Below are positions 1-13,804 of a DNA stretch of 64,000 nt, in pieces. This DNA is from Taeniopygia guttata (Eukaryota; Chordata; Aves; Passeriformes; Estrildidae), in contig NC_133024.1 of NCBI RefSeq assembly GCF_048771995.1, forward strand, positions 40,819,501 through 40,883,500. The letters run 5' to 3'. The position numbers and the translations under genes are program-made. The notes beneath the pieces are model-generated. The model worked only from the letters and a program-made list of their open reading frames with translations, was not told the DNA's origin and did not search any database. Position 1 is the first letter of the stretch. Every line of letters begins with the position of its first letter.

Positions 1-1290
1 GGTAGCATGGCTTAGGGTAGATGCTGACAAACTGGGAATCCTTGAACAGCTCTAACATTAATTATGTTTTGTGATACTTATTTTAATTAAGACATTTCCG
101 TTCTCTTACTTATTAGGAAACATACCATAGAGATGCTGTACTGTTGGCAATCAATATTAATTCGGATTTTTTTTTATTATTCTGCAAATGCATTGTTTGA
201 TGAAGTGGTTAAAATTGTTTGAAATGCAAAAGTGTTTTGGGTAGTATTTTATACTGATGTATATATTGAAACAGAAATCATTGTAATAATTGTAATAGCT
301 GTTAGTTTTAAATACACTATATGCAGACAGATGGGGCTGTACAGAACTGTACTGTTAACACCCGGGTAGGGCTGCTGCTTGGGAACAGGTTGCAGTGTCA
401 GTGAACCATATGGATCAAATATTGTACCATTCAGTGTTGGCGCTCACCAATGCAAAAGGAGAAGAGACAATTTCAACGTGATTAACACTACGTGGTAAAT
501 TAGTACTACAGTGATCTTTTCACTTACAAGCATGTTTTTTATACAAATTAGCAGGTGTGCCTGTATAAAATAATTTGTGTTCTGTATCATGGAAAAAGTA
601 CTCTCCACATTTAGAATCACAGAATCATGTTGTATGTTAGAGAATTATGTCCAAAATTATATATATTACTTAACAATGTTATTTTTAGATATGAGCATGA
701 CTGTAAGCTAGGTACTTAAGTACATTCTGTTACATTATTTTTCTTTATGTAATACTTTTTCAGTTGTTTTATTTGGTATAAATATATACTTTGTGCTTAA
801 ACATCTTTGTTTGTTTTTAACATTCAATAGTATGTAAAGATATGACTTCCTTCAGTAAGATAGATGCATTGAATTGTTGGAATGCCTATTGTAGTGAGTC
901 TGTTCTTGTCCCACTTGTCATTGCTTTTGTAGTTGTAAACTCCAGTTCTGCAAATATGGTGTGCAAGCTTACCTGAGAGACAAGTGAGTTCCACTGACTT
1001 CAGTAAAGGCTTAACATTAATAAGATGTGTGCTTGTCTGTGTGCTTGCAGGAATGAAGAGACAGTGACTCTGGTGAGCATCATGCAGCTTGTGTAAAACA
1101 ATACTTTAATTGCAAATGGCACTATAGTGAGACCTGGTAACAGAACATCTGGGTATCTACTAGAAGAAAGCATCCACTTTTTGCAGATAATGCTTGCCAT
1201 GTTCGGATGGCAGATACATTTTTTGCTAACTCTTAAGTTTATGCATTAATTTGTGGCAGACTATCAATAAAGACACACTATTTCCATTTC
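1..1290 (+). other. YAP1: Probable 3'UTR tail of YAP1 (by synteny)
   Basis: This AT-rich block has no long open frame and ends in a canonical AATAAA at 1266-1271, so it looks like the end of a plus-strand transcript that enters from the left of the window. In amniotes the gene immediately upstream of the cIAP locus in this orientation is YAP1, which has a long AU-rich 3'UTR. What is seen is only the poly(A) signal, base composition and gene order. The YAP1 assignment is inference, since no YAP1 codons are in the window. It could instead be plain intergenic DNA with a chance hexamer. Confidence 0.42.
1266..1271 (+). terminator. Poly(A) signal AATAAA
   Basis: A canonical AATAAA lies about 20 bp before the likely cleavage region near 1290, followed by T-rich sequence. 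It is the best candidate for the 3' end of the presumed YAP1 transcript. Confidence 0.4.
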
Positions 1291-4200
1291 TAAGTTTTGA
1301 CTTATGAATTGTGAAATATGTAATGACATACCTTGTAAGTGCCCGAAGATTTTAGTTTAAAGTATCTTGACAGGTTTCATTAATTTTGACCTTCTGTATA
1401 ACAGTCCGAAAGATTTTTTTTTTTAATGTAGTGCAGTTTGGAAAGGCCAAAGTCATACACTGTTCACATTTTAGCAGTTCCAGAGTTGTTACTGTTCAGT
1501 ACCAAATGCCCCAACCCTGTGGAATTCAGCACATTTGTGTGTTTTCTTAGTTAAGGGTACAGCCCTTGATGGATTAACCAGTTTGTCCTGTACTTCTGAG
1601 TTCATAGCCAGCTTTAGTCACCCAGATCCTTTAAATTTAAATGTAACATCACAGCTTCCACCTGGGAGTAGGCAGCCAGTGCCAGGGAATGATAAGGTAC
1701 CAATTTTGTTTGCTGGTATCACTCTCATTTATAAGGTGGTGACATACTGCAGTAGTTGAAGTATGAGTGACCTTCTGAGGCAGCCCTAAATAGACTGTAT
1801 TACTGCAAAACAGGATATTTGGTCCAGGTATTACAGGCTCACTTCACAATTTTCTTTGAAATATTTTCAACACTTAGTTAAAAATAAAAAGTATTCATTT
1901 CAATAAGCCAGAAATAATATGCTTCCAAGGAGGAAAGTGCCAGTTATCAGCCAAAGAAAGCATTTTTCATCTTTGGTCATCAACAGAATAATTATTTGAG
2001 ATCAGGCTATGCAGGCTATGATCTGTGTAGCACCTCCTGTTTTGGACGTTCATTCAGAGATAAACCAGGGCCACTGATTTTATTTACACTATCAGCATCC
2101 AGGGTTTATATATTCCTCCTGAAGAGTAACGGTGTGCTTCTTGACCTTTGTTGTCACCACTACTTATTGCTAACAGGCATTATCTGCACCCTCTAAACTT
2201 AGGTGTCATCAAAATAGGAAGATGTTGATACAGGATGGAGAGATCTTGGTTGACATGAAATGTCAATGTGAATCCAACTCTTAACTGAAGAATCAAATTG
2301 TCTTTAGAACAGAGGGTAGAGCTTTGTACCAACTACCATATCCAGTACTGAATGCCTCTTAAATAAAAGAGCCAATGTGTTTTCTCTAGGCACAGAGGGA
2401 ACCTGTTGAGTGAGAAACATATAAGTACTGACACATCTGACAGAACTGCCTAATGGATTTTGTGGAAGACTCACTGTTTTTACTTTATCAGACATACTTC
2501 TCTGTCTTTAATACAGAGGTTGTAACAGTGAATGCCACAGATCTAGGCTGTCACAGACTGGTTTTATTTTCTCTATGTGGGAATGCAGTTGGTCACTGAT
2601 TATAAGAGTTTTCTATATTAAATTGGCTCAGCTTAACATATGAGAGGCAAAGTAGTTTTATGGGATTTTTCTGTCTATTAGCAAATGTGACTGGGGGGAA
2701 GGGGGTTGTTCCATTTGTTTTTTAAGGGGATGGGTCAGGAGCAGCCCAAGAGGCTTTCTTTTCAATGACCTGCAAACAGCGAACTAGAGGTCCATAAAAA
2801 TGCCACATTCAATCTCACCTGAAATGCTCTTTCTCCTCCTGTTTTAAATTATTTATTGTATTTACCATCTGTGAGTTTTGCTTTCCTAACACCTAAAGAC
2901 TGGACTGTAATACTAGGTTTGTCCCCAGAGGAAAGCAGATTTCCTCCATTTGAAATGGCACTGCCATCGTGTTTGAAGTCTGTAATGTAACACAGAATTA
3001 CAGTCTTGACTCCAAATGTGCTGCTGCCCAACTGCTGGTACAGGATGGTTATGAGCAAGCATAATTTTTTTGACCCATGGTGGATTCCTGTTCTTGTTTG
3101 AGACTGGAAAAGTTTGGCTGTGTCATTGTTTTGATTTCTGCAGCCAGCTGTCCTATCAGGAGCAGGGACAACAGTCCTCCTGTTGGAGTACTCCTACCCA
3201 GCGCTTAACCTGATGTTAGCCATTATGGGTTTCTTTTAAGCTGACAGAGTAATTTAGTCTTTCCTTCATAGTTTCATTGTTAGATACGCAATACAATTGT
3301 CTCAGCTCTCTTGACTGACAAGAGGCCATTTTCAGACTTTGCCTAGCAATGTAACCCTTTCATACCCATCATCCATTGTTGAAGTGTGACCCAGAGGCCT
3401 CTGAGAAGTTCAGCTGCAACCCTGGGCTGTCAAAGTCTACAGTCAAAATGAGGTAACTGGTTATATTTGTGTATGACAAAATCCCAATTCCACAGTGCTA
3501 ATAAATTGTGTGACTTAGGTGGTGACACCTCACAGTAAATGGCAGTAACAGTGAGGTACCTTCTGGTTAGGCCAGTGGGGTTTAGCCTGAATGTGGTTAT
3601 CAATGTAGTCCAAGAAGTTGCTGGCAAAAGCTAAGCCTGTGGGGCAACTTGGCTCTTTCCATACAGGTGAGATTCAGGTTGTGGTTGAGAAAAGTGTCAC
3701 TGCTTCAGAAGGTGACAACTGCTGGGCTGGTTAAAGGCCTCCTATCAATGCAGCCTTTACCTGCCACCCCCTTCATTCCTGCCTACAGGTGATTCAAGCA
3801 ACTGCTGTAAAGCAATGGGGTTTAGATTTGTATTTGCCAGTGTGTAAAACTGTGACTTCCTTTATTTTTCAAATGTTTGCATTTCACTTAAAACATGACT
3901 CTCCTTTTATAGGTCTTTGTTCCAGTGAACAGCCTATCAGGATCTGGTAATCTTTCTGTGGATATAGATTTTTCTAATTAATATGACTCTCATAAGCACC
4001 AATAAATCACTGAGAAATAGAAATTTCTCTTTGCAGCTTAGTGGCAAGAATGCTAGAAAATCTGTCACTCAAACAGTAGTATCTGCATCCAAGTTCCTCT
4101 CATCCATATACTAGCCATGGTTTGGAAAACAAGCTGGTTTTACATGGAGATCCATGACTGCCATAAGGCTCAGGTTCCTCACAATTGTCATCTCTGCTGG

Positions 4201-6277
4201 TGAAGTTTGCTCTTGTAATACGTGCTGTATCATCAATTTTGCAATTTTGCTTTATCATCACCTTGAAAAGAAAGTAATGGAGCCTGGTGATGTTCACGAA
4301 AATAGGAAGAAAGCAGACCTGTACTGCTGCAGCATGAGGACCATGTTTCTTAGCTCCTTTTGGAAATGTCTCACTTTTTTGGAAAAGGCTCAGACATCTG
4401 GTGGTCTTGGCACTTCATATTCACTTGCATTTTATTTTCAATGTCACTAACATCTAACATGACCAAGTTATTGAAGTGATTGCACTGGCAACATCTGGAA
4501 CAGGATAAAGAAGGGTTTTTTTTAAATGCAATCAGGTATAATCTACCTGGGTACACGTTGCCAAGTTCCCACCTTATAATGGCACATCTGACTTCCTGCT
4601 GAGTCTTTGAGTGAGGCATTTTACCATTTCCCAGGAAAGCTGTGTGCATGGTTTTACTTGTGTCCTGGGAGCTCTGAAATGTTAATGTTTGCAAAATGCT
4701 TTGAGGGTTAAGCATTAAGTGCTTCCTAGTAATTCATTCTCAAGCTGTGCTATTCTGGGGCTTCTCACTCAGTGACATCACCACATATGAATATAATCTT
4801 TGCAATGTAGTGTAAGGTATGCATCTGCTTCTGCAAGTTTAAACACACAAATGCATTACAGGAAGGTCGTATATCCATGCATACCAAATGATGGTTTTCA
4901 CTGGCATGTGAACACTCAGCAGGTGAACTGACTCAAGTTAGCCCTCCTGTGCTGCTCACCAGTTAGCTTCAATTCCTTTCTGTTTGGTAGGAGAGCTTGC
5001 ACAGTTGCCACTGGCACATTAACGTGCACCAGTTCTTTCTTCACTGAACACTTCTGTGCCTAAGTCCTTAAGTTTTTAGTTATTTTTTAGATTGAGCTTT
5101 CTTGTTGAGCTGCTTCTGGGAAGCCAGAGTGACCTTTAGGTGTAGAAGTACATTGAATGATCATGAATGGGGGGGTGGGGGGGGAAGAGTCTTGGATCAT
5201 TATACATATATACAGGCATAGAGTATTGTTGCATGTATTTGTGTGTGTCTATATATAGATATTCTGTACATAAACACTAATTTCCTGCCTAAAGACAACT
5301 CAGTTTCTCATGAGCATTATATCTGTTCTAGGCTTCACAAGGAAAAAAAAAAAAACACTAGAAGTGTCATCCCAGTTACAAAGTCTGCATGGTTGTTGCT
5401 TATTTTTAAATATTTAGGGTTTTAGGTGTGACATAGAATCATTTCAATCAGAAAACCAGAATGAATAATGAAAGAATATGAACACACATGTTATTCCATT
5501 GTGCTGTCTCTCAATAAACCAGACTTGAGTAGTCAGCTTTTGGGGACTTGAAGGCCCTTTGCACACAATGCAAAACCAAAGAGCTGGGGTAAGAGAAGTA
5601 GTGTTGCCAGTCTCTGCTCCCTGTGAGAGAGCACGTTTTGCTTTTAAGCTGGGACCAAAGGGAGGTTGGCTGCAGGACAGATTTCTCTACGCTGACGTCT
5701 ACCTTCACGTTTAATGCACAATCCATGCTTTGCACCTTAGTGTGTATGAATTCTGTCACAGTCACAAAGAGAGATGTGTGTGTGTGGCTATTGAGACACG
5801 AACTGGTACATTATAGAGCAAGGAGTTTACTCATAGCAAGGATTAACCCCTAGTGGGTGCCTAATACGATGGAGTGCCACGTTCCACTGATACACAGCAC
5901 AAACTGTGCTACTTGCTTGAGCTATTGTCTTTAAACTGAGACTAAGATGGTTTTTTGGATTACTTTCCTATTCCCAAGATCCCATTACAGTTTCTGGGGT
6001 TTCCTTTGTTTTAAAGATTTAAGATGCCTCCATAGGTGAGCCTAGACTGTTTTAAAATTTATTAACATGGATTTACTCTGCACTTTCTAGCTACTTCTGT
6101 GCTCTTTGTTGCTAGGTATATATTTGTTAGAGCAGCAGCACTGGAATATAAAATGCCAAGTAGGTGTCCAGGCATTTGAAGCGGACTCAGGATACTTTTG
6201 AAGCCAGAAGTCTGGGACGCATGGGATTAGGAAAGGCAGTTCTTGCTTGAACAACATGTTCTTCTTTTATGACCAGG
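1291..6277. other. Intergenic, no gene seen
   Basis: About 5 kb of AT-rich DNA. The open frames are short (up to 114 codons), overlap on both strands, and lack splice context or recognisable domains. Simple-sequence patches include a G-rich run near 5168-5185 and an A13 run near 5342. The stretch at 609-640 weakly resembles an inverted CR1 3' tail but is too short to call. Confidence 0.6.
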
Positions 6278-6723
6278 TGATCTGACCTGCCTGTGGATGA
6301 GGGAAAGGCTCTGGATGTTGTATGCGTGGACTTCAGAAAAGCCTTTGAACCATTTCCCACAGCATTCTCCTGGAGAAGCTGTCTGTTCATGGCTTGGACA
6401 GGTGCACTGCGTAGTGGGTGCTGAAGAACTGACTGGATGGCCAAGCCTAGAGAGAGTTGGTGACTGGAGTTACATCCAGCTGGAGGCCAGTCACAAGTGG
6501 GATTCCCCAGGGCTGAGTACTGGGGCCAGACCTGTTTAATGTCTTTCTTGATGATCTCTGTGAGGGGATGGAGTGCCCCCTCAGCACCCAGGGAAGCAGT
6601 GGAGGCACTATCCATGGAGGTGTACCAGAAACGGCTGGCATGGCACTCAGTGCCGTGTCTAGCTGACAAGGGGATGCTCAGTCAGAGGAAGTCTTTTCCA
6701 GCCATAATGATTTTATGACTATG
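6278..6723 (+). mobile_element. CR1 LINE fragment with part of the reverse transcriptase region, then the 3' end
   Basis: Plus-strand text reads like CR1 ORF2: a stretch encoding DEG-ALDVV-VDF-KAF, then the SHSILLEKL-like segment, then GVPQG/LGP-like codons around 6490-6540. After about 6580 it jumps to the 3' end and finishes in the CR1-type tail ending near TTTTATGACTATG. The middle of ORF2 is missing and the frame is broken, so this is a dead, internally deleted copy. Antisense open frames of 80-160 codons here are shadows of the element. Confidence 0.8.
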
Positions 6724-7329
6724 TGACCTTAGATCTTGAATTAGCCCTTTGGACTCTATGCTGCGCTTGTACTGGACCTAGCCTGCTACTGAAACAAACA
6801 GGAGATTTTTATATCCCATAATAGTTAAACAGTACTGCTTTAGAACTGATTCCAGTGGCTACTATCTTAGGCTTTCTTGTTTTTCTTTTTTTTTTTTCTC
6901 ATTGTGTCATCTGTAAAAATGGATGATATACTTTCTGTGATATCCAAATACTCCAATCTCAGATGAGATATTTATTTACATTTTATGCATTTATATGAAC
7001 TAATACTTTGCACGTATTTGTGAACTGTGGTTAGAAACACCCAAAATTTGGAGTGGCTTAGAGTGTGCCATAAGACGAGATCAGTCAATGAAGTGTTTGG
7101 AGAAAAAATGGAGACAAACCAATGGAGACAGATCTGCATGTATGTACTAAGTAGTCAGCTAGAGGAATCTTAAATCAGGACCTAATAACTAACTCAATAG
7201 ATAAAATTGCTTTTGTGGCTCAGGAGATCAACACAAAGTTGACTTATGTGTTACTTAGCTGACAAATAAATATATGTGCTCTCATGGGATGCACAAATGC
7301 AAACAGAACAGGCTCAAGGGAATCCTGCA

Positions 7330-7785
7330 CTGGAACGTATCAGTGAGCAGCTGGAGTGCTGGTCAGACTTTTGAGTACAGCATTTGATGAGAGACAGGCA
7401 CTGAACATGGTCTAGAGGCAAGCAGTGATGATGAGGAAAATGTGAGAGAGGAAGATTAAAGTAGCTGGGCTGTTTTTCTACAGAAAAGCTGACTAAATGG
7501 GGAAAGATGATCTTCAAGTAAAAGGCAAGTGCTACTGTGAATCCGTTATCCATGGAGTAAAGGGTGAGGAGTGACACTGGAGTAAAGTATACTTTAGGTT
7601 AGGAAAACCTTCTTTACTCTTCCGGCTTTTTGCTTGCGGTGCCTGAGGAGGCTGTAGTAGCTCTATTGTGGCAGCATTCAAAGGGCAAGTTTGATGAGCA
7701 TCTCTCAGAAATGGGATGGAGCTGACCAAGCCTTGGGTTGGCTGAAAGATTGAGCTGACCTCTGAGGTCCACTTCCAAGCACCAA
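7330..7785 (+). mobile_element. Old, eroded CR1-like LINE 3' fragment
   Basis: The order of motifs follows the CR1 3' region: a CTGGGCTGTTTTTCTACAG-like segment near 7468, a tract like 'actttaggttaggaaaa' near 7590, 'gggcaagtttgatgagcat' near 7683, and an end like 'ctgaggtccacttccaa' near 7760. Similarity is patchy, so it is either a very old CR1 or a relative. The terminal 8-bp repeats seen in young CR1 copies are not obvious. Confidence 0.5.
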
Positions 7786-10700
7786 GTCAAAGAACTGGAG
7801 CCACAGCTAGAGCTCAAGGACTAGGTTAGAAAATGCAGGTTCCTAGCTTTTCAGATCAATGGACCCCTTGCTTATATCAGCTAGCAACCCCTGTTGCTCC
7901 TGCAAGCATACTGATAGCATAAAAATGCAAAAATGAAATCCAAAAAACTTATTTGCTAAATACATTGTTAAAACTTTCCGTTTGTCCAGCTTTGATTATT
8001 TCTCTGCTTAAAATGTCATTTGTTACCTCCTCTTTTCTTCTATTGAAAAATATTTGCATGCTTTAAATAAGGTAAACTGCTTTAATAAACTGGACAAAAT
8101 GTTTCCACTGTGGTAAGGGGTGCTTTATTGCTATCTGTCTTCTAACTAAATGTACTGCATGTGTGCAATTTGTCTGTGAATTAAACCAGCAAGTCGAGTT
8201 TGAGTGTGGCCAAGATACAATAGATTGAGCACAGCTCCCACTTAGTAGGAGAAAAACCTCCTGCAGAGAAATAAAATCATCCTGAAAATCATCCAGCCTT
8301 TGTGGAAAAGATGTATTTTTGGCTGAAACTCTAGGGGAGAAGTACTGATGAGCTTGAAGCTAAGCCCAGATACCAGTCTTGGCAAAAACAAAAGCATCAA
8401 ACTGGGTAAGAGGGGAAAAAATCCAGCCAAAGAAGTGTGTGGTCTTTTCTAATGGAACAGTCTTTTTTGCACGTTCTCTGGTGTAGAGCAGTGTGGTAAA
8501 AATGATGGCCTGCAGACTTACACATCATTTGTTTACTGGTATGTATTTTCCTTAAGGGAGTGGCATATTTCCCACCCCCTTTACCTCAAAACTTTCTCTC
8601 TACAATTATTTTCTTTTTTTTCCCTACTGAGGAAGGTCTTCCTTGTAGCTGACTTTCTGCTGTTCGCACTTCTACCCTTGAATAAACAAGCTTCAGAAGA
8701 CTTGAAAGAGAATTTTGTGGAATATAAACATGTTTGGGAGCAATTTCAGTAAGTTAAGATGAAATGCTGTGTTTGGCTCAGGGTCATTAAATAATTCACT
8801 GTATTTATTGCCAACCAAGCACTGTTTCATACTGTTTTCCTGGCTAAATTCCAACCTGGCTATTTCATGTGCCCACCTAAATTCCTCCTGTGTGCTTGAA
8901 TAGAGATAATCACCTTCACTTGCCTCTTTACCACGCTTGTGCCCCATCTGGCCCATGCAGCCTGCCCTGCCTTCCACAGGTGCCCGCTCATGGGTGGGTA
9001 GGTGATAACTCCTGTTATGTAAAATACTGCCGGCTCTCTCCGGATGAAAGGTGCTAAATGTATGCAAGTCATTTATGATTTTGCTCAGAGCCTGAGTTGA
9101 AGACATGCACAACCTGTTCCGACTTCTCCAGAACAGGTTTTAATGTGCATTCAACCCATTTGCCAGCGCTGCTGCGCTGCCTTTTGTTTCTAAATTTACC
9201 CTGTTGCACAGCTGACTAGGGAGACAGGAAGCAATGTATCTTGAAGCTTTCAGAAGACAGCCCCTCCCTGGAGATGTACTTCAGTGACCTAAATGTACAG
9301 CGAGCAACATGTGAGAGGTGGGGCTTCAGGCCCAGGCATGCCGATGTAGGTGATACCATCAAAGAGTCTGTCACTTCCTTCAGAAGTTTGCTAACATTTT
9401 TCCCCCCCTCAAGTGATTTTGTTACAAAATGCAGGAAAGATAATGTTGCTGTTTCTTGCTGCCCCACGCAGGTGGGATGGGACTGCCAAGAGTTTGGGAT
9501 CAGCAGCGTCAGCACTGGAATAAGAAAGCAGCACTCTGGTGAGCTTGAACTATTGCTGGGAGTGGTTTTTGTTCATCTCCCTTATCGTTTTGGCAAATGC
9601 CTTAAGGAGTATTGTCTCTCCCTCTTCTATTTTTGGAAAGAGGATTGGGAACACTTTGTTCTTTTCAAGTAGTGTTTGAATCCAGTTAGCAGAGACCTCC
9701 TTAGCACCATACACGTCCAGCTTGCACAAAAGATACCACACCATCTTTCTGAGGTTATTGACTGCAGCTGATGCCAGCAATCAGGATGCCTGATCTACAA
9801 AATGCAGTAATTCTCTTAATTCCCCGATAAGGAAAATAAGATATTAATAATATAACCATTTTATACGAGCAAATGCTTCTAGTTTGCTTTGTGTGGAAGG
9901 GCAAAGCAAAACCAGTCATTTGATACTTCTGACTAGTAAAGTAGTCACTGTGAGTGGGTGGGCAGGGGTATTACACAGGGTCACAAACCAAACCCTGAAC
10001 TGTAATAGAGCACAGACTTCTGGCAAACCTCCTCACATGTCTGTATTAATGGGTGAAATGGGTATAGTTAATTTACCACTGTGAAAGTAACTTGATTTAT
10101 CAAGCCATATCAGGGTTTCTTTCATGTTACAAGCTAATACGTCATTTTTGAAAAGCATCCACAAAAAATACGTAGGGTTAAGAACTCCCCAAATATTTTC
10201 TGAAAGTGCAAGTGCCTTCTCTGGTAGCCTAGCTCACCAGCAGTGTCACCTTGTTGCACTTAGCAATGCTTACAGCTGCCATGAAAATCTAGGATGCCAG
10301 AAAACTGCCCTGGCCAGCCTTTTATCTCTCATTTGTACCAGAGGGCTCACAAACTTTATAATGCTTTAGAAGCTGCACAGATTTTTCTATGGAAAGCAAG
10401 ATCAAAATGCTAGCAAGTCAAATCACATGTGTAGAAGCAAGTTACCACAGGTAGTAAGGACCCTGGAAAATTCTCCCTGGGGTGTTCTTCAACTGCATTC
10501 ACTGTTTGATACAGACTAGTTAGTGCCATTCTGTCTGGCCAGGAGAGGGGAACAGGAACCTGTAGTCAGTCCAGGACTGACAAAAGTGGTTGCAAAGGTG
10601 CCAGTAGTGATGTGGTCATAGCCAGTGCTATTGACTTAAATGAGAGCACATTTGCCCTTCATCTGTTACTTCCCATGAAGTTTACTAATCCTCTAAAGCT

Positions 10701-11683
10701 ATCTCAAAGTGGTTTTGATGAAAGGTGAATTGCTTGATTCATCCATTCAGTTGGTATGTGGAATCTCTACATCATTTACCAAAAAAATCATGATGTCACC
10801 TTTGCTGTGTTTTTTAGTGGAGGGTGTGATAGCCTGGTGTCAGAAATGTATCCCATTCCCACGGTGCTGTTCAATTGTCAACGCATGACCACAGTTAAAC
10901 TTAAGAAATACTCAATTAAGTGAATCATTCCAGAATGTGGACAGATAAAAGCAAACAGAGCCAGTAATCCAGCATCCTTTTGTACAGCTGTGTTATGCCA
11001 TAAATTGCAAGTTAATAATGGGATTGTTGGTTTAGGTCCTATCTTATTTTTATGTCTGGGGGGAAAAAAATTGAAACACAGCTGATGGGACATTAGGACA
11101 TGCAGCCCCTAAAAGAGATTTCTCCATTTAGCTGGATTTTTTTCCCTTGATTTATAATAGTAATTCTTTAAAATCTACTACCTTCAAATTTCTTCTTCTT
11201 TTTGGCTTTAAATAAAGCAAGGGAATAACTACAGTTGATACCAGCAGAGCCCACTCTCAGCAGACCTTGAGCTGTCCTTGCCAGTACAGGCCAGGGGTTT
11301 TCATGTGTCTGAGTGAATCATCCTGATCCTAAACATACAAATCATACTTGTCTGCTGCAACTTTAAATAAGCTTGGAACTCTGCACAACATAATTAAGAG
11401 CCATGACAGGGAACTCTAAACGTTGCTTCCAGCCTACAGTAAATCACAGATCTGTATGCAGGACCTTCAACAACAACTGAATCCAGTTTTCCTTGATGAA
11501 TACTTCCATGACTTCAACCTTCCCTTTACATGGTAAATTGCACCTTTGCTTTAAAAGATCTGGGAGGAATTGAAAAGTGATCCAAATTCTACAATGGCAA
11601 ATCTGGTTTGAACCATATGTGTTCCAGCCAGGGTGTCAGGTACTCCAACAGCCCCTTTTGTGCACTGTACTTCTGTCAGCACA
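7786..11683. other. Intergenic, no gene seen
   Basis: Unique-looking DNA with open frames up to 143 codons (9241-9672, plus) overlapped on the other strand by frames of similar length. None has a start context, splice sites or domain pattern that I would defend. No tRNA, LTR or tandem array was recognised. Confidence 0.55.
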
Positions 11684-11728
11684 ATGTATATGTATAGGTA
11701 TAGGTATATGTATATGTATATGTATAGC
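11684..11728. repeat. TATGTA/TAGGTA microsatellite
   Basis: A run of six-base units alternating TATGTA and TAGGTA covers about 45 bp. It generates the low-complexity YMYMYMY-type reading frames seen on both strands. Confidence 0.85.
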
Positions 11729-13804
11729 CACAGGGAGCTATACATAAAAGACTGGGATCTCCAGCGATTTGGTGACTCAGGCACCTCCAAAGTCCACACA
11801 TCCAGGAAAAATCCTGTGATGATACGATTAACCCATTAAATTCACTAAGAGCAGGGATCCCCTTAAAAAGCTGGGCTTCTGTGGCGGTGCTATATCTGAG
11901 CGAGGGAATTTTTTTAAGCTATCCATATAGCTTTAGGAAGTGTGTGCTGAGAGATTTGGCTTAACCAGCTTGGAGAAGCCACTAAGTAACTCCAGCAGGT
12001 GAGATTGTCCTTGTGACCCTCATGCTGTTGAAACTGCCTGAGGGCTGTGGGTCTCCAGCTGAAGCTGACTTTCTGTATTTTGTGGCATTTATGTGATTAG
12101 TTTGTGGTTTTCTGGTAGAGAGAGCTCATAAACATCAAACTTTGGTTGAGTTTTGCTGTTACCTGTCGGGAGAATCTACATTTTTCACTGACAGACACAA
12201 AAACCTAAGACTTCATTTCTTCTTCTCCTTTATAATAAATGAGCTGTATACAAATTACAACTGATGTTTTAAAATTTGCTTTTTGGCCCTTCCCAGTTTT
12301 TCTTCTGGTATAATTCTGCTACTTTTTCCAACCCAAAAGAATTTGAAACTGATACAGCCAGTCCTATCTGAAGCAGTAGTCTTTCCCCTCCTTCTCCCAA
12401 ACAGAATGGCAACCCAACCCAGCTTCATGAAAAATTGACATAAATAAAAACTCTCTCAGGAAAGAAGAAAATATTTGACAACTAATTTTTAAAGAGATGG
12501 ACTTTGCACCAGCTGCTTACATAGAAGAAGAAAAAGAGAAAGGAAATGTATCCTACACAGTGTTACCTAATTCAGAAGCTTTGAGGCTTTATGGATAAGT
12601 GTTGGTAGGAACCACGCTAATTTTAAAATATAAGATATAGAAGCATGGACCCCCAATATACAACCTGAATATAAGCTTGTTGATGTTTTGAAAATCAGAA
12701 GAGATTCTCATCATAGATTACATTACTTATGCAACTGAATGATGTTTTTACCAAGTGTGAAGTAAATGGCAGTATATGTCTCTTGGTTTTCTTTAAAAAT
12801 GTCATTATTCAAGCAAAATTCTCTTATACAGAACCATGCTTAACTTCTGAAATGTTTATGTCTTAAACTGAAGAATTTCCTTTGTCTTCAATCCTTTACC
12901 TACTGAAAAATGCTCTAGACATAATAGTCAATTGGGAATGTCCATTTCTAAATGCTACATTGCTTCTTGAATGCCTCATTCTAAACATTGGTAAAGGCTA
13001 GAATCTCAAACAGAAGAAAATATATAGATGAAACGTCAAAAAAATCCTAGCTCAGTTAAAATCTGAATAGTGTTTATGATCCTGAAATAAGTTTTTAGAG
13101 TCAGAGCAAAGTAGGGTTATTTTAGCTTAACATTTCCTGGATCTTAAATATATTTGATTTCTGTTAAATTTAACTTCATTATTTTTAGGTTGTGTTTGGT
13201 TTGGAATGATTCAAGCATCCCAAGCTATTTTTATGTTGTTCACAGTGCATACTTACAAATTTAATGTGGTTACTTTAGCTTTTTTTGTTAATTGTTAAAC
13301 TTTCATGCCACCAATGTCGAAACAGCAAAGGATGTGTCATTTGTAGTGATACAAAGAAAGGCATCAGCCTTATAGGTCAATTGATTTTTTTATGAAGATT
13401 AACTGAATCCTTGGCAAATATATTCTGCTTTGCAGTAGTAAATAAAGAAGAAATCTCTCTGGCACCTTTAACTGGGTCTTCAGCTGCTTCATCCCCAGAA
13501 GCAGGCTCAGTTTCCTCCTTCCCCCTTTCACTTGTATGTCAAGAAGAAGGAGGGAATGAGCTGGAGAGCATTAGGAGATTTGCTTCTCTGCCAACTCGAG
13601 CAAACCACTCCTGCCCCTTTACAAAGGGAGAGGAAGGCTTTGCAAGTCCCTTGGCAAGTGGGTGATGTGCATTAAGGATACTGTTCCTCCATGGCAGTGC
13701 GTTACTGCTGAGATGCCATTAAGAGTTTCCCTATTCAGTGTTGCTGCAGAGGCACTTTGAGGGCAACCTGCAGAGCCTTCAGTTTCAGGTGATGCTTCTT
13801 CACA
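11729..13804. other. Intergenic, no gene seen
   Basis: AT-rich unique sequence. Only one short open frame (13411-13665, 84 codons) reaches beyond 80 codons, and it lacks any recognisable motif. Confidence 0.55.

Noticed and set aside
609-640. Tail-like 'tagaatcacagaatcatg' resembling an inverted CR1 end
   Set aside because: The body that should follow is absent and the match is under 20 bases.
6187-6669. 160-codon minus-strand frame
   Set aside because: It is the antisense shadow of a CR1 LINE whose sense-strand codons match reverse transcriptase.
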